Assembly (NCBI GenBank): GCA_900548505.1
Contig: URKI01000025.1
Span: 1-33,564, forward strand
Length of the DNA stretch: 33,564 bases
Source: an uncultured Oscillibacter sp.
GTDB taxonomy: Bacteria; Bacillota; Clostridia; Oscillospirales; Oscillospiraceae
Reading direction: 5' to 3'
In this document: in pieces, positions 1 to 6,920 of the stretch
How the letters are laid out: each line of letters begins with the position of its first letter
Numbering within the stretch: the first letter of the stretch is position 1
The notes under the pieces: model-generated
The model's database searches: none
Seen by the model: the letters and a program-made list of their open reading frames with translations, nothing else
Told to the model about the DNA's origin: nothing
Program-made: the position numbers and the translations under genes

Positions 1-287
1 CCGCCGGTACGGGGGGCGCCGCCGGTACGGGGCCGGAAGGCCGGGCGCTCCTGCTGGGGCAGCGCCTTCTTGATGGAAAGATTGATCTTTCCGTTTTCCG
101 TGGAGAGGACCAGCACCTTCACGGTCTGCCCCTCCTGCAAAAAGTCATGTACGTCGTTGACAAAGCTGTTGGCGATCTCCGAAATGTGGACCAGTCCGGA
201 CTTCCCATTGTCCAGGGCCACAAACGCGCCGAATTTGGTGATGGAGGTCACCTTGCCTTCCACAATGCTCCCAACCTGAGGCTCCAT
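1..287 (-). CDS. yabR: S1 RNA-binding domain protein, YabR type (3' end outside window)
   Basis: The visible product starts MEPQVGSIVEGKV and holds one S1 (OB-fold) domain at about residues 1-72, with the typical FGAFV and GLVHISEI strands. After the domain comes a basic, low-complexity tail with RTGG repeats, encoded by a direct repeat of CCGCCGGTACGGGG at positions 1-32, and this runs off the window. The start at 287 was chosen because a GGAAGGAG ribosome-binding site lies just upstream. YabR-type proteins are small S1 proteins of Gram-positive bacteria thought to bind RNA or ribosomes; the precise role is not settled. It is the last gene of the spoVB-mazG-rqcP-yabP-yabQ-divIC-yabR series, in the same position as in Bacillus subtilis. 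A large stem-loop separates it from divIC, so its expression may be partly uncoupled. Confidence 0.88.
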   Translation of the reverse strand, partial: MEPQVGSIVEGKVTSITKFGAFVALDNGKSGLVHISEIANSFVNDVHDFLQEGQTVKVLVLSTENGKINLSIKKALPQQERPAFRPRTGGAPRTG

Positions 288-343
288 ATGGTATGTTTTT
301 TCTCCTTCCGGTAATGTTCGCCGCCTGGGGCGGCATAAAATCA

Positions 344-397
344 ACCGGTGCTGGCGCAAGCGGGGGAGCATCTGCCCCCTCGTCGCCCGGCACCGGT
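344..397 (-). terminator. Long intercistronic stem-loop between divIC and yabR
   Basis: ACCGGTGC (344-351) pairs with GCACCGGT (390-397), and a GC-rich inner arm pairs GGGGG with CCCCC around the loop ATCT. The base of the stem reaches the divIC stop codon. On the minus strand it is followed by TGATTTTATG, a weak U-tract. A second small hairpin (320-334) sits just before the yabR ribosome-binding site. It could be a partial terminator or an mRNA processing or stability element; the weak U-tract makes full termination doubtful. Confidence 0.5.
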
Positions 398-690
398 CAG
401 TTGCTGATATCAGAAAACACACGCTCGTTCGGATAGACAAGCCCCAGCTCGTGGCGGGCCATGTCCTCCATTTTTTCTTGGGTGTTGCCCTCGGCGATGT
501 CCGCGGAGAGGGCGTCATTTTCCTGCTGCTGGGTCTGCACCTGGGCGGCCAGCGCGTCCTTTTTTGCCTGAGCGCTTTCCACCTGTCCCTGCAGTGCGTG
601 GAGCTGCCAGCCGATGCCGCCCAGCAGGGCCAGCACCAGAATCTTGGTCACGAGGCTTGACCGTGCCCTGCGGCGCTTTTGTCTTGCCAT
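397..690 (-). CDS. divIC: Septum formation initiator, DivIC/FtsB family
   Basis: A 97-residue single-pass membrane protein. It has a basic cytoplasmic N-terminus (MARQKRRRARSS), one transmembrane helix at about residues 13-30, and a heptad-rich coiled coil (about 31-70) with Gln/Glu/Ala-rich turns. It ends in the conserved short C-terminal region MEDMARHELGLVYPNERVF that is typical of DivIC/FtsB proteins. In the family this protein forms the FtsB-FtsL-FtsQ (DivIC-FtsL-DivIB) subcomplex that activates septal peptidoglycan synthesis. It lies between yabQ and yabR, the standard Gram-positive position. An AGAGGGGAG motif precedes the ATG. Its first 176 bp also lie inside the out-of-frame extension of yabQ, which is probably an issue with the yabQ end, not with this gene. 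Confidence 0.93.
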   Translation of the reverse strand: MARQKRRRARSSLVTKILVLALLGGIGWQLHALQGQVESAQAKKDALAAQVQTQQQENDALSADIAEGNTQEKMEDMARHELGLVYPNERVFSDISN

Positions 691-1153
691 AGGCCCCCAC
701 GCTCCCCTCTCTGAACGATTTGCGTCCAGTTTTTCTTATTGTATAGCATTTCCGTGTAAAATAAAAGACATTTTTTCCTGAAACCGCAATTTTTTTGAAA
801 AAATTTTTCGCCCAAACCAGGGGAAAAGCCAGCAAGTGCGCCAAAAAAGCCAGGGTATCCACCCAAAAGGACCACACGGGCCGCAGCGGCGCCGAGAGCA
901 GGCAGAAGTACAGCACGGCGCCGCCCAGCGCCCCCAGCAGCACGTAGCCCCGCAAGATCCCGGCTGAAAGCCGCAGGGTAAAGAGGAACAGCGCCGTGCC
1001 CACACACAGGCAGTATACCGCGTCCAGCACGGCGGTGGCCCGGGGCAGCCGCAGCCGCACCGCCCGCAAAAGGTCGTAGAGCACCGCACTGCCCAGGCCC
1101 AGCAGCACGGACTGGCCGAACAGGCTCAGCTGCTGGGAGATCTGGATCTCCAT
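515..1153 (-). CDS. yabQ: Spore cortex biosynthesis protein YabQ (3' end uncertain)
   Basis: The N-terminal ~125 residues are a membrane protein with about four hydrophobic helices, starting MEIQISQQLSLFGQSVLLG. The conserved YabQ pattern GSAVLYDLLRAVR is near residues 20-34. YabQ is a sporulation membrane protein needed for cortex formation and works with YabP. The gene starts 7 bp after the yabP stop. The frame stays open for 176 bp into divIC, where the encoded residues (about 155-212) are plainly an out-of-frame reading of divIC. Just before this is an A/T homopolymer stretch at 785-810. A shift of +1 there would end the protein at 736, before divIC. So the true end could be 736 after a frameshift or sequencing indel, or 515 as written. 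Identification of the N-terminal domain is secure; the C-terminus is not. Confidence 0.8.
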   Translation of the reverse strand: MEIQISQQLSLFGQSVLLGLGSAVLYDLLRAVRLRLPRATAVLDAVYCLCVGTALFLFTLRLSAGILRGYVLLGALGGAVLYFCLLSAPLRPVWSFWVDTLAFLAHLLAFPLVWAKNFFKKIAVSGKNVFYFTRKCYTIRKTGRKSFREGSVGAYGKTKAPQGTVKPRDQDSGAGPAGRHRLAAPRTAGTGGKRSGKKGRAGRPGADPAAGK

Positions 1154-1159
1154 AGGCCC

Positions 1160-1438
1160 CTACCCCAGCAGCCGGCGGAAAAAGCCTCCCTGGGACTGGG
1201 GCGCGTCCTCATAGGAGATGGCGTCAATGCGCCCCTCCACATGGAGCTCCCCGCCCTCCAGGGAGAGCTTGCCGATATGCAGCCCCTCGCCGGTGACCAC
1301 CAGCGTGCCGGCGGATGTGGACATGACGATGCCCGTTTCGTCAAAGCGCTCCACGTCCTCCACGCCGGATACCGTCAGCCGTTCCCGGCCCTCCAGCTCC
1401 AGGTGGTGGGCGGCGGGCATGGTGTTGTAGTCGTTCAT
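1160..1438 (-). CDS. yabP: Sporulation protein YabP
   Basis: A 92-residue soluble protein starting MNDYNTMPAAHHLELEGRE. The YabP/YqfC-family core is visible in LTVSGVEDVERFDE, then an alternating beta pattern with GTLVVTGEGLHIGKLSLEGG and EGRIDAISYED. The ATG at 1438 is preferred over an in-frame GTG-type start at 1462, because a GAGGGACGAGGAA ribosome-binding site lies directly before it. YabP is made in the mother cell in Bacillus and is required with YabQ for spore cortex assembly. It lies between rqcP and yabQ, the conserved order. No other identity is likely. Confidence 0.93.
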   Translation of the reverse strand: MNDYNTMPAAHHLELEGRERLTVSGVEDVERFDETGIVMSTSAGTLVVTGEGLHIGKLSLEGGELHVEGRIDAISYEDAPQSQGGFFRRLLG

Positions 1439-1486
1439 TTCCTCGTCCCTCCCCTGCCCCATCCTATGGGCGCGGAGGGGGAAATA

Positions 1487-1732
1487 TTACTGGGCGATCT
1501 CCCGGTACAGCGTACCGGCGTCCGCCTGCTTTACCGTCTCCTGGACGGACAGCACCTCCACGGTCAGCGTCCGCTGGCCGAAGCGCAGGGAGATCTGATC
1601 CCCCACCTTCACGTCGTAGCTGGCCCGGGCGGGTTTGCCGTTGACGCTGATGAGGCCGTTGTCGCAGGCCTCGTTGGCTACGGTGCGCCGCTTGATGAGG
1701 CGGGACACCTTCAGATACTTGTCCAGACGCAT
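1487..1732 (-). CDS. rqcP: S4-domain RNA-binding protein RqcP (YabO/Hsp15 family)
   Basis: An 81-residue protein with a single S4 domain: MRLDKYLKVSRLIKRRTVA at the N-terminus, followed by ACDNGLISVNGK and DQISLRFG. This is the family pattern for the small Hsp15/YabO proteins. In Bacillus the homologue (RqcP) binds stalled 50S-peptidyl-tRNA with RqcH and drives poly-alanine tailing in ribosome-associated quality control. The start at 1732 follows a perfect AGGAGG; a longer in-frame reading to 1798 would cross the HU terminator hairpin and is rejected. It sits directly upstream of yabP as in Bacillus subtilis. Because a terminator stands between HU and this gene, expression may depend on read-through. 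Confidence 0.9.
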   Translation of the reverse strand: MRLDKYLKVSRLIKRRTVANEACDNGLISVNGKPARASYDVKVGDQISLRFGQRTLTVEVLSVQETVKQADAGTLYREIAQ

Positions 1733-1760
1733 GGGAAAAACCTCCTGTTCCTGGAAGAAA

Positions 1761-1788
1761 GGCTGCCGGCACTTTCGTGCCGGCAGCC
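1761..1788 (-). terminator. Rho-independent terminator/attenuator after HU
   Basis: A perfect 12-bp GC-rich stem (1761-1772 pairing with 1777-1788) closes a 4-base loop. On the minus strand it is followed by TTTCTTCC, a short imperfect U-tract. It lies 20 bp after the HU stop and 29 bp before the rqcP start, inside a codirectional gene series. This suggests partial termination that would give an abundant short HU message and less read-through into rqcP-yabP-yabQ-divIC. Confidence 0.75.
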
Positions 1789-1807
1789 TGCCTGCCAAAT
1801 TTTGCGA

Positions 1808-2083
1808 TTACTGGCCCACGCTGTCCTTGAGGGCCTTGCCGGCCTTGAACACGGGCACGACGGAAGCGGGGATCTCGATGGACTCCTTGGTCTTGGGGTT
1901 GCGGCCCATGCGGGCAGCGCGCTTCTTCACCTCGAAAGAACCAAAGCCCACCAGCTGGACCTTGTCGCCCTCCTTCAGAGCGGCGGTGATGGTCTCCAGA
2001 GTGGCGGAGATCACAGCCTCGGCATCCTTTTTGGAAACGTCCGCCTTTTCGGCGACGGCGTTGATGAGTTCAGCCTTGTTCAT
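1808..2083 (-). CDS. hup: HU family DNA-binding protein
   Basis: A 91-residue histone-like protein, standard length for HU. It starts MNKAELINAVAEKADVSKKDA and carries the signature GFGSFEVKKRAARMGRNPKT (about residues 46-65), followed by the DNA-wrapping arm and the closing segment VPVFKAGKALKD. HU dimers bend and compact DNA in the nucleoid with little sequence preference. A strong AGGAGGA ribosome-binding site precedes the ATG, and a clear terminator follows. The gene is inserted between mazG and rqcP, where Bacillus subtilis has no HU gene; the Bacillus HU gene (hbs) is elsewhere. The stronger ribosome-binding site and dedicated terminator fit a highly expressed gene. Confidence 0.97.
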   Translation of the reverse strand: MNKAELINAVAEKADVSKKDAEAVISATLETITAALKEGDKVQLVGFGSFEVKKRAARMGRNPKTKESIEIPASVVPVFKAGKALKDSVGQ

Positions 2084-2138
2084 GGAACATATCCTCCTAG
2101 TATTGCAGTTCGTTTTTATTTCTCAACGCGGTGTGCGT

Positions 2139-2945
2139 TTAAGACTCTTCCTCTTTGGCCTGCCGCCACAACGCAAGCAGCGCCTCGCCGGTGCACTGGC
2201 TCATGGGCGCTTGGGCGTGCTGCTCCACATAGCGGAAGCGGCGGTCAAATTTGTCGCAGGCCCGGTGCAGGGCGTCCTCCGGGTCCACGGCGCACATCTG
2301 GCCCACCTTGGCGGCCATGAACAGCGTGTCCCCCAGTTCCTCCCGGACGCCGTGGGGCTCGTCCGCACTGCCGCCGCGCTCTAGAGCGGAGCGCAGCTCC
2401 CGGACTTCCTCTTCCAGCTTGTCCAGCGCGGCCAGGGCGCCGGGCCAGTCGAATCCCGCCTTGGCGGCCTTCTTCTGGACCTTCTCCGCCCGCCACAGGG
2501 CAGGCAGCGTGTGGGGCACGGCTTCGATGGCGTCCGCCGTGGAGGCTTGTCCCTTTTCCTCCCGCTTGAGGACCTCCCAGTTGGTGAGGACCTGCTCGCT
2601 GGTGTCGGCGGTCATGCCGCCGCCGAACACATGGGGATGGCGGAAGATCATTTTCTTCGTCACGCCGTCCACCACGTCTGCCATGGTGAAGCGGCCCCGC
2701 TCCTCCTCCATGATGGCGTGGAACACCACCTGCATGAGGACGTCCCCCAGCTCCTCGCACATGTCCGGCGCGCTGTCCTTGTCCAGCGCGTCGATGACCT
2801 CGTACGTCTCCTCCAGGAAATTCCGGCGGATGGACTGGTGGGTCTGCTCAGCGTCCCAGGGGCAGCCCCCGGGACCCCGCAAAAGGCGCATGACCGTCAG
2901 GAAATCCTCATAGTCATAGCGGCTCTTACATTGAAAATCTACCAT
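2139..2945 (-). CDS. mazG: Nucleoside triphosphate pyrophosphohydrolase MazG
   Basis: A 268-residue protein with two MazG-type helical modules. The first has CPWDAEQTHQSIRRNFLEET and the metal-binding pattern EETYEVIDALD...EELGDVLMQ (about residues 45-72). The second has EEEVRELR...EELGDTLFMA (about 180-225). MazG hydrolyses NTPs and dNTPs to the monophosphate and pyrophosphate, and is considered a house-cleaning enzyme; some homologues also lower (p)ppGpp effects. In Bacillus the homologue YabN carries an extra N-terminal methylase domain that is absent here. The start at 2945 follows GGGAGATA. It is placed between spoVB and HU, which matches the spoVB-yabN order. Confidence 0.95.
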   Translation of the reverse strand: MVDFQCKSRYDYEDFLTVMRLLRGPGGCPWDAEQTHQSIRRNFLEETYEVIDALDKDSAPDMCEELGDVLMQVVFHAIMEEERGRFTMADVVDGVTKKMIFRHPHVFGGGMTADTSEQVLTNWEVLKREEKGQASTADAIEAVPHTLPALWRAEKVQKKAAKAGFDWPGALAALDKLEEEVRELRSALERGGSADEPHGVREELGDTLFMAAKVGQMCAVDPEDALHRACDKFDRRFRYVEQHAQAPMSQCTGEALLALWRQAKEEES

Positions 2946-3004
2946 ACATTATCTCCCATTGCAAGAAAATTCAACGGTAAACCGGGGGATTTTCCCCGAA
3001 AAGC

Positions 3005-4621
3005 TCATTTCAAGTGCAGAAGTTTAATAAGCTTCTGGCCCTTGGGAACGGACTGCAGGTCCTCCGCCCGCAAAATGCCCAGGGCGATGACCAGCACGCC
3101 GTAGACCACCACGCCGGCACCGATGCCGATCATCGTGGCCAGTGCGCTGGCGCCGTAGGCGTATTCGCCGCCGGTGAGCACGCGCAGCGTCAGACCGTAG
3201 CCGGCCCAGGCCATGAGGCCCATGAGCACGGAGGCCACCACGGGCTTGGTGAACAGCTGGAGGTATTTGGGCTTTTCCGGGGAGTACTTCCACACGAAGA
3301 ACAGATTCAGCCCGCAGATGACCAGATAGCAGCAAAGGGTGGAGATGGGCGCGCCGTGGATGTTGATGTTGGGGTTGCCCACCAGCACGTAGTTCATGAC
3401 GATCTTGGTGATGCCGCCGGCAATCATGGTGCAGATGGGGATGCGCTCATGGCCGTAGGACTGCAAAATGGCGTTGGTCAGCGTCATGAGGCAGATGAAG
3501 ATGCAGGCGATGCCCAGTACCTGCAGGTGCGGGCCGGCCGCCGCGGCAGCCTCCGGCTGGGCCGGATAGAGCATACGCAGGATGGGGCCGGAGAGCACGC
3601 TGAGTCCCACGCCCGCCGGGATGGCCAGAATGGCGATGAGGCGGAAGGCGGAGGAGATGATGCGGTTGGCACCGGCATTGTCCTTGCGGGCCATGGCCGC
3701 CGCCGCGAAGGGGATGAGGCTCATGGTCACGGGATAGACGAAGGAGGGCGGCAGGTTGATGAGGTCCATGCCGAAGGTGTACTGGCCGTAGAGAGCGGTG
3801 GGGGTCTCCGGCAGCAGCGAGGAGATGGACTCCAGCCGGCCCAGCACGATCTTGGAGTCGATGAGGGTGATGATGCTCATGGCGGAGTTACTGAGGGTGA
3901 TGGGCACGCCGATGAGCAGCACCTTCTTCATGAGGGTGCCGCTGCTGTCGGGCACGTCCAGAGACTGGGTGCGGTCCCGGTGGGTCAGCAGGTAGAAAAT
4001 CAAGAACAGCATGGACATGACGGTGCCGATGGTGACGCCCAGGATGGCGCCGGCGGCCGCCAGCTCCACGCCCCGGCCCAGCTGCAAAAAGTACCAGGCA
4101 AGGGAAAGACCGAAGCCCAGCTTGCACAGGGCCTCCAGGATCTGGCTCACGGCAGTGGGGGTCATGTTCCCCTGTCCCTGGGTGTAGCCCCGCATACAGG
4201 CCAGCAGGCACACGCAGAACACCGCCGGGGCCAGGGCCCGGATGGACCAGAAGGCCAGGGGGTCGTTCATGAAGGAGGCCAGCTGGGCCGAGCCGAAGAA
4301 CATCACCAGGGAGAACACGGTGCCCAGGCCGAAGAACAGCCAGATGGCCGTGCGGAAGAGCTTGCGCTTTTCGTTCTCCCGGCCCAGGGCGTGGGCCTCG
4401 CTGGTGAGCTTGGAGATGGCCAGGGGCAAGCCCGCGGTGGAGATGGTCAAAAGCAGGTTGTAGATGTTGTAGGCCACGGTGAAGTGGGCCTTGCCCTCGT
4501 CGCCGATGATGTTGCCCAGGGGGATCTTGTAGACGGCGCCGATGAGTTTGACGATGGCCACAGCCGCGGCCAGCACGGCGGCGCCGCCCAGGAAAGACGG
4601 CCGTTTTTCATTTTTTGACAT
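3005..4621 (-). CDS. spoVB: SpoVB-type lipid flippase/polysaccharide biosynthesis membrane protein (MOP superfamily)
   Basis: A 538-residue integral membrane protein with about 14 hydrophobic helices across its length, starting MSKNEKRPSFLGGAAVLAA. The N-terminal GAVYKIPLGNIIGDEGKAHF is typical of the SpoVB/YtgP/MurJ-like branch of the MOP flippase superfamily. SpoVB is needed for spore cortex formation and is thought to move lipid-linked peptidoglycan precursors across the mother-cell-derived membrane. Its position next to mazG and the yabP-yabQ cortex genes supports the SpoVB assignment over a general MurJ. The ATG at 4621 has GAGGTAA upstream at about 9 bp. A short hairpin at 4661-4676 separates it from the upstream phosphorylase gene, and the two are probably cotranscribed. 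Confidence 0.9.
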   Translation of the reverse strand: MSKNEKRPSFLGGAAVLAAAVAIVKLIGAVYKIPLGNIIGDEGKAHFTVAYNIYNLLLTISTAGLPLAISKLTSEAHALGRENEKRKLFRTAIWLFFGLGTVFSLVMFFGSAQLASFMNDPLAFWSIRALAPAVFCVCLLACMRGYTQGQGNMTPTAVSQILEALCKLGFGLSLAWYFLQLGRGVELAAAGAILGVTIGTVMSMLFLIFYLLTHRDRTQSLDVPDSSGTLMKKVLLIGVPITLSNSAMSIITLIDSKIVLGRLESISSLLPETPTALYGQYTFGMDLINLPPSFVYPVTMSLIPFAAAAMARKDNAGANRIISSAFRLIAILAIPAGVGLSVLSGPILRMLYPAQPEAAAAAGPHLQVLGIACIFICLMTLTNAILQSYGHERIPICTMIAGGITKIVMNYVLVGNPNINIHGAPISTLCCYLVICGLNLFFVWKYSPEKPKYLQLFTKPVVASVLMGLMAWAGYGLTLRVLTGGEYAYGASALATMIGIGAGVVVYGVLVIALGILRAEDLQSVPKGQKLIKLLHLK

Positions 4622-4700
4622 GAAACGATTACCTCAAATTGATTCAAAGATAGCAGGGCTCATACCAAAGGGTATGGCCGCGGAGGGGAAAACATGCCCC

Positions 4701-5528
4701 TTACAGGCGGGCCAGGCACGCCTTGACCAGGGCGGAGAACCGGGGACCGGCCGCCTGTCCGGCGGCGATGACCTCCTCGCCGCTGAGGGGCTGGTCCAGC
4801 ACGCCGGCGGCCATGTTGGTGCAAAGGGTGAAGCCCAGCACGTCCATGCCGCAGTGGGCGGCGGTGATGGCCTCGGGCACGGTGGACATGCCCACGGCGT
4901 CGGCGCCCAGCAGCCGGGCCGCCCGCACCTCTGCGGGGGTCTCATACTGGGGGCCGGGGAAGAACATGTACACGCCCTGGCGCAGGGGGATGCCCAGCGA
5001 GGCGGCACACTGGCGGGCCACATCCTGGAGGGCCGGGGTGTAGACCCTGCTCATATCCGGGAAGCGGGGGCCCAGCTCATCCAGGTTGGGGCCCTGGAGG
5101 GGGCTGGCGCCGAAGAACTTGATGTGGTCGGTGATGAGCATGATGTCGCCGGCGGAAAAACTGGTGTTCACGGCGCCGGCGGCGTTGGTCACCAGCAGGG
5201 CCCGGGCGCCCAGCAGCCGCACCACCCGCACGGGGAAGCTCACGTCCGCATAGGACCAGCCCTCATAGGTGTGCAGCCGGCCCTGCATGACGGCCACGTC
5301 CGTCCCGGCCAGGCGGCCGAAGACGAACTGCCCGGCGTGGTCCGGCGCGGTGGAGCGCTTCATGTGGGGCACCTGGTCATAGGGCACGGCGATGGGGTCC
5401 TCCACTGCGTCCGCCAGGGAGCCCAGGCCGGAGCCCAGGATCAAAAGCACCTTGGGGCAAAAGCCGTTCAGCCGCGCCTGGAGAGCGCGGGCGCTTTCGC
5501 AGCACTGGTCATAGGTATAGGTTTCCAT
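4701..5528 (-). CDS. punA: Purine nucleoside phosphorylase
   Basis: A 275-residue trimeric-type PNP (family 2 phosphorylase). Visible motifs are the phosphate loop LILGSGLGSLAD near residue 30, GRLHTYEGWS (about 83-92), LLVTNAAGAVN (about 108-120), FFPGPQYETPAE (about 190-201) and DAVGMSTVPEAI (about 210-222). The enzyme cleaves inosine, guanosine or their deoxy forms with phosphate to the free base and (deoxy)ribose 1-phosphate in purine salvage. The length fits the family. A GGAGGCG ribosome-binding site precedes the ATG. It lies 26 bp after the zinc-ribbon gene and upstream of spoVB, all codirectional, and so probably in the same transcript. Confidence 0.95.
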   Translation of the reverse strand: METYTYDQCCESARALQARLNGFCPKVLLILGSGLGSLADAVEDPIAVPYDQVPHMKRSTAPDHAGQFVFGRLAGTDVAVMQGRLHTYEGWSYADVSFPVRVVRLLGARALLVTNAAGAVNTSFSAGDIMLITDHIKFFGASPLQGPNLDELGPRFPDMSRVYTPALQDVARQCAASLGIPLRQGVYMFFPGPQYETPAEVRAARLLGADAVGMSTVPEAITAAHCGMDVLGFTLCTNMAAGVLDQPLSGEEVIAAGQAAGPRFSALVKACLARL

Positions 5529-5554
5529 AAAGCGCCTCCTTTACGCAGAGTTGT

Positions 5555-5914
5555 TCACAGTTTCTGGCCGCACTGACGGCAGTAGCGGTCGCCTGTGCGG
5601 GCCTCGGCGCCGCAGGTGCGGCACCGCTGGGCAGACGCACCGCTGCGGCAGCGGGCAATCTCGTCGTTGAGGGTGTCGATCCGGCGCAGCTGGTCCAGAA
5701 GCTCCTCGGAGTCGGCGGGATGGCCGGCGTGGGTGTCGTAGAGCATTTGGCCCACCGTCCGCAGCTGGCTGTGGACGGATGCCTTCAATCGCACCAGCCG
5801 GGCGCCCCGGCAGGCCCGGTCCGTGAGGACGGCGGCCTGCTGTCCGGCACCGTAGGCGATGGCGCCGCCGGTTTTGCGGGCCTTGGAGAAAAGACGGCTC
5901 AGGGTTTCGTTCAT
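5555..5914 (-). CDS. Small protein with C-terminal zinc ribbon, function unknown
   Basis: I do not recognise a named family. The 119-residue product has an N-terminal region of about 90 residues that is predicted helical (MNETLSRLFSKARKTGG..., then LRRIDTLNDEIARCR). It ends in a zinc-ribbon with four cysteines, C98, C101, C112 and C115 (CRTCGAEARTGDRYCRQCG). Such a layout is common in clostridial proteins of unknown function, and a role in protein or nucleic-acid binding is only a guess. A CAGGAGGTC ribosome-binding site precedes the ATG. It lies between the kinase gene and punA in one transcription direction. Two hairpins stand between it and the kinase gene. Confidence 0.8.
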   Translation of the reverse strand: MNETLSRLFSKARKTGGAIAYGAGQQAAVLTDRACRGARLVRLKASVHSQLRTVGQMLYDTHAGHPADSEELLDQLRRIDTLNDEIARCRSGASAQRCRTCGAEARTGDRYCRQCGQKL

Positions 5915-5933
5915 GAAAAGACCTCCTGACCTG

Positions 5934-5973
5934 GGGCGGCATGCCGCCCGGAAGTGGACGGGGCACGGCCCCG
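5934..5973 (-). other. Two intercistronic GC-rich hairpins
   Basis: Positions 5934-5949 are a perfect 16-bp palindrome (GGGCGGC/GCCGCCC). Positions 5959-5973 form a second hairpin (6-bp stem, 3-base loop). They occupy the gap between the kinase stop (5984) and the zinc-ribbon ribosome-binding site. There is no U-tract on the minus strand, so an mRNA stability or processing element is more likely than a terminator. Confidence 0.5.
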
Positions 5974-5983
5974 CCCCAAACGC

Positions 5984-6919
5984 TCAGTGATTGTCGTAGG
6001 TGCTGCCGCCGATGAATTCCCGGGCCAGGGAGTCCGGCGCCACGCAGCTCTCGTCCATGGGCTCGATGAGCCGGAAAGCGGCGAGCATGTCGTCCACCAC
6101 CGCGTACTTGCCGACGGGCACCTTTTCCAGCAGAGGCACCACAAAGGGCTTGAGCACCGCGAACTCAAAGGCCAGGGACGAGTCGAACATCAGGTCGGCG
6201 TTTTCCTTGTAGGGGGAGATGTACAGCTTCTCGCCCCGGCGCACGTTGTCCCACATTTTCAGGGTAAAGGCGGCGTCGCTGCCCCGGAACTTGAAGTCCC
6301 GGACGATCCGGCGGCAAAGCCGCAGCCAGGCGTGCTGGAACACCACCTTGCCATCGTCGTCCACCAGGTTGCTGCGGGCGGCGATGTAGAGCTTGAAAGC
6401 GTTGGGGTTCTTGCCCACGATAATGTCGTTGAGGGCGTGGATGCCCTCGAAGATGGCCAGCTCGTCGCTGCCCAGGTGCAAAGGCTGGGACATGATGTCC
6501 GAGCGCATCTGCCGTGCAAACTCGTACTTGGGCACGTGGATGGTCTCGCCCCGGTCCAGCATGGCAAAGTGCCGGTTCAAAAGCTCGATGTCCAGGCAGA
6601 AGGGGGACTCGTAGTCAATGTTGCCCTCCCGGTTGCGGGGGGCCGTCTCTGGGTCGATGGTGTTGAAGTAGTTGTCCATGGACACGGTGTGGGTCACGAT
6701 GCCCATGTTCTCCAGCTGCTCTTCGATCTTCAATGCCGTGGTGGTCTTGCCGGAGCCGGAGGGGCCGGAGAGCAAGATTACGTGGGACTCAGAGCGGTGC
6801 CGGGCGATCTTCTCGGCGGCCATGGTGACTTTCTGGGCAAAGGCGGCGTCGCACTGGTCGGCAAAGCCCTTGGGATCAGAGCGGATGGCCTCATTGATCT
6901 GGGAAAGAGAATACGGCAT
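5984..6919 (-). CDS. Uridine kinase/phosphoribulokinase-like nucleoside kinase
   Basis: A 311-residue P-loop kinase. The Walker A motif GPSGSGKTTT is at about residues 51-60, followed by the substrate-binding region VSMDNYFNTIDPETAPRN and NIDYESPFCLD. The acidic segment DELAIFEGIHALND (about 155-168) resembles the Walker B/lid region of uridine kinases. An N-terminal extension of about 45 residues precedes the kinase core. The family phosphorylates uridine or cytidine, but clostridial proteins of this subgroup are only annotated as nucleoside kinase, and the substrate is not shown by sequence. The gene starts 2 bp after the hemZ stop, so the two are translationally close. A purine phosphorylase two genes downstream gives a weak nucleotide-salvage context. 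Confidence 0.85.
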   Translation of the reverse strand: MPYSLSQINEAIRSDPKGFADQCDAAFAQKVTMAAEKIARHRSESHVILLSGPSGSGKTTTALKIEEQLENMGIVTHTVSMDNYFNTIDPETAPRNREGNIDYESPFCLDIELLNRHFAMLDRGETIHVPKYEFARQMRSDIMSQPLHLGSDELAIFEGIHALNDIIVGKNPNAFKLYIAARSNLVDDDGKVVFQHAWLRLCRRIVRDFKFRGSDAAFTLKMWDNVRRGEKLYISPYKENADLMFDSSLAFEFAVLKPFVVPLLEKVPVGKYAVVDDMLAAFRLIEPMDESCVAPDSLAREFIGGSTYDNH

Positions 6920-6920
6920 G

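Noticed and set aside
2100..2135. TTGAGA ... TACTAG promoter-like pair before HU
   Set aside because: The -10 would touch the ribosome-binding site; the spacing leaves no leader.
3014..4618. 534-codon plus-strand ORF opposite spoVB
   Set aside because: Product is His/Gly/Asp-rich with no domain; typical shadow of a GC-rich gene on the other strand.
4661..4676. CATACC/GGTATG hairpin between spoVB and punA as a terminator
   Set aside because: 6-bp AT-containing stem without U-tract on the minus strand; spoVB and punA are more likely cotranscribed.
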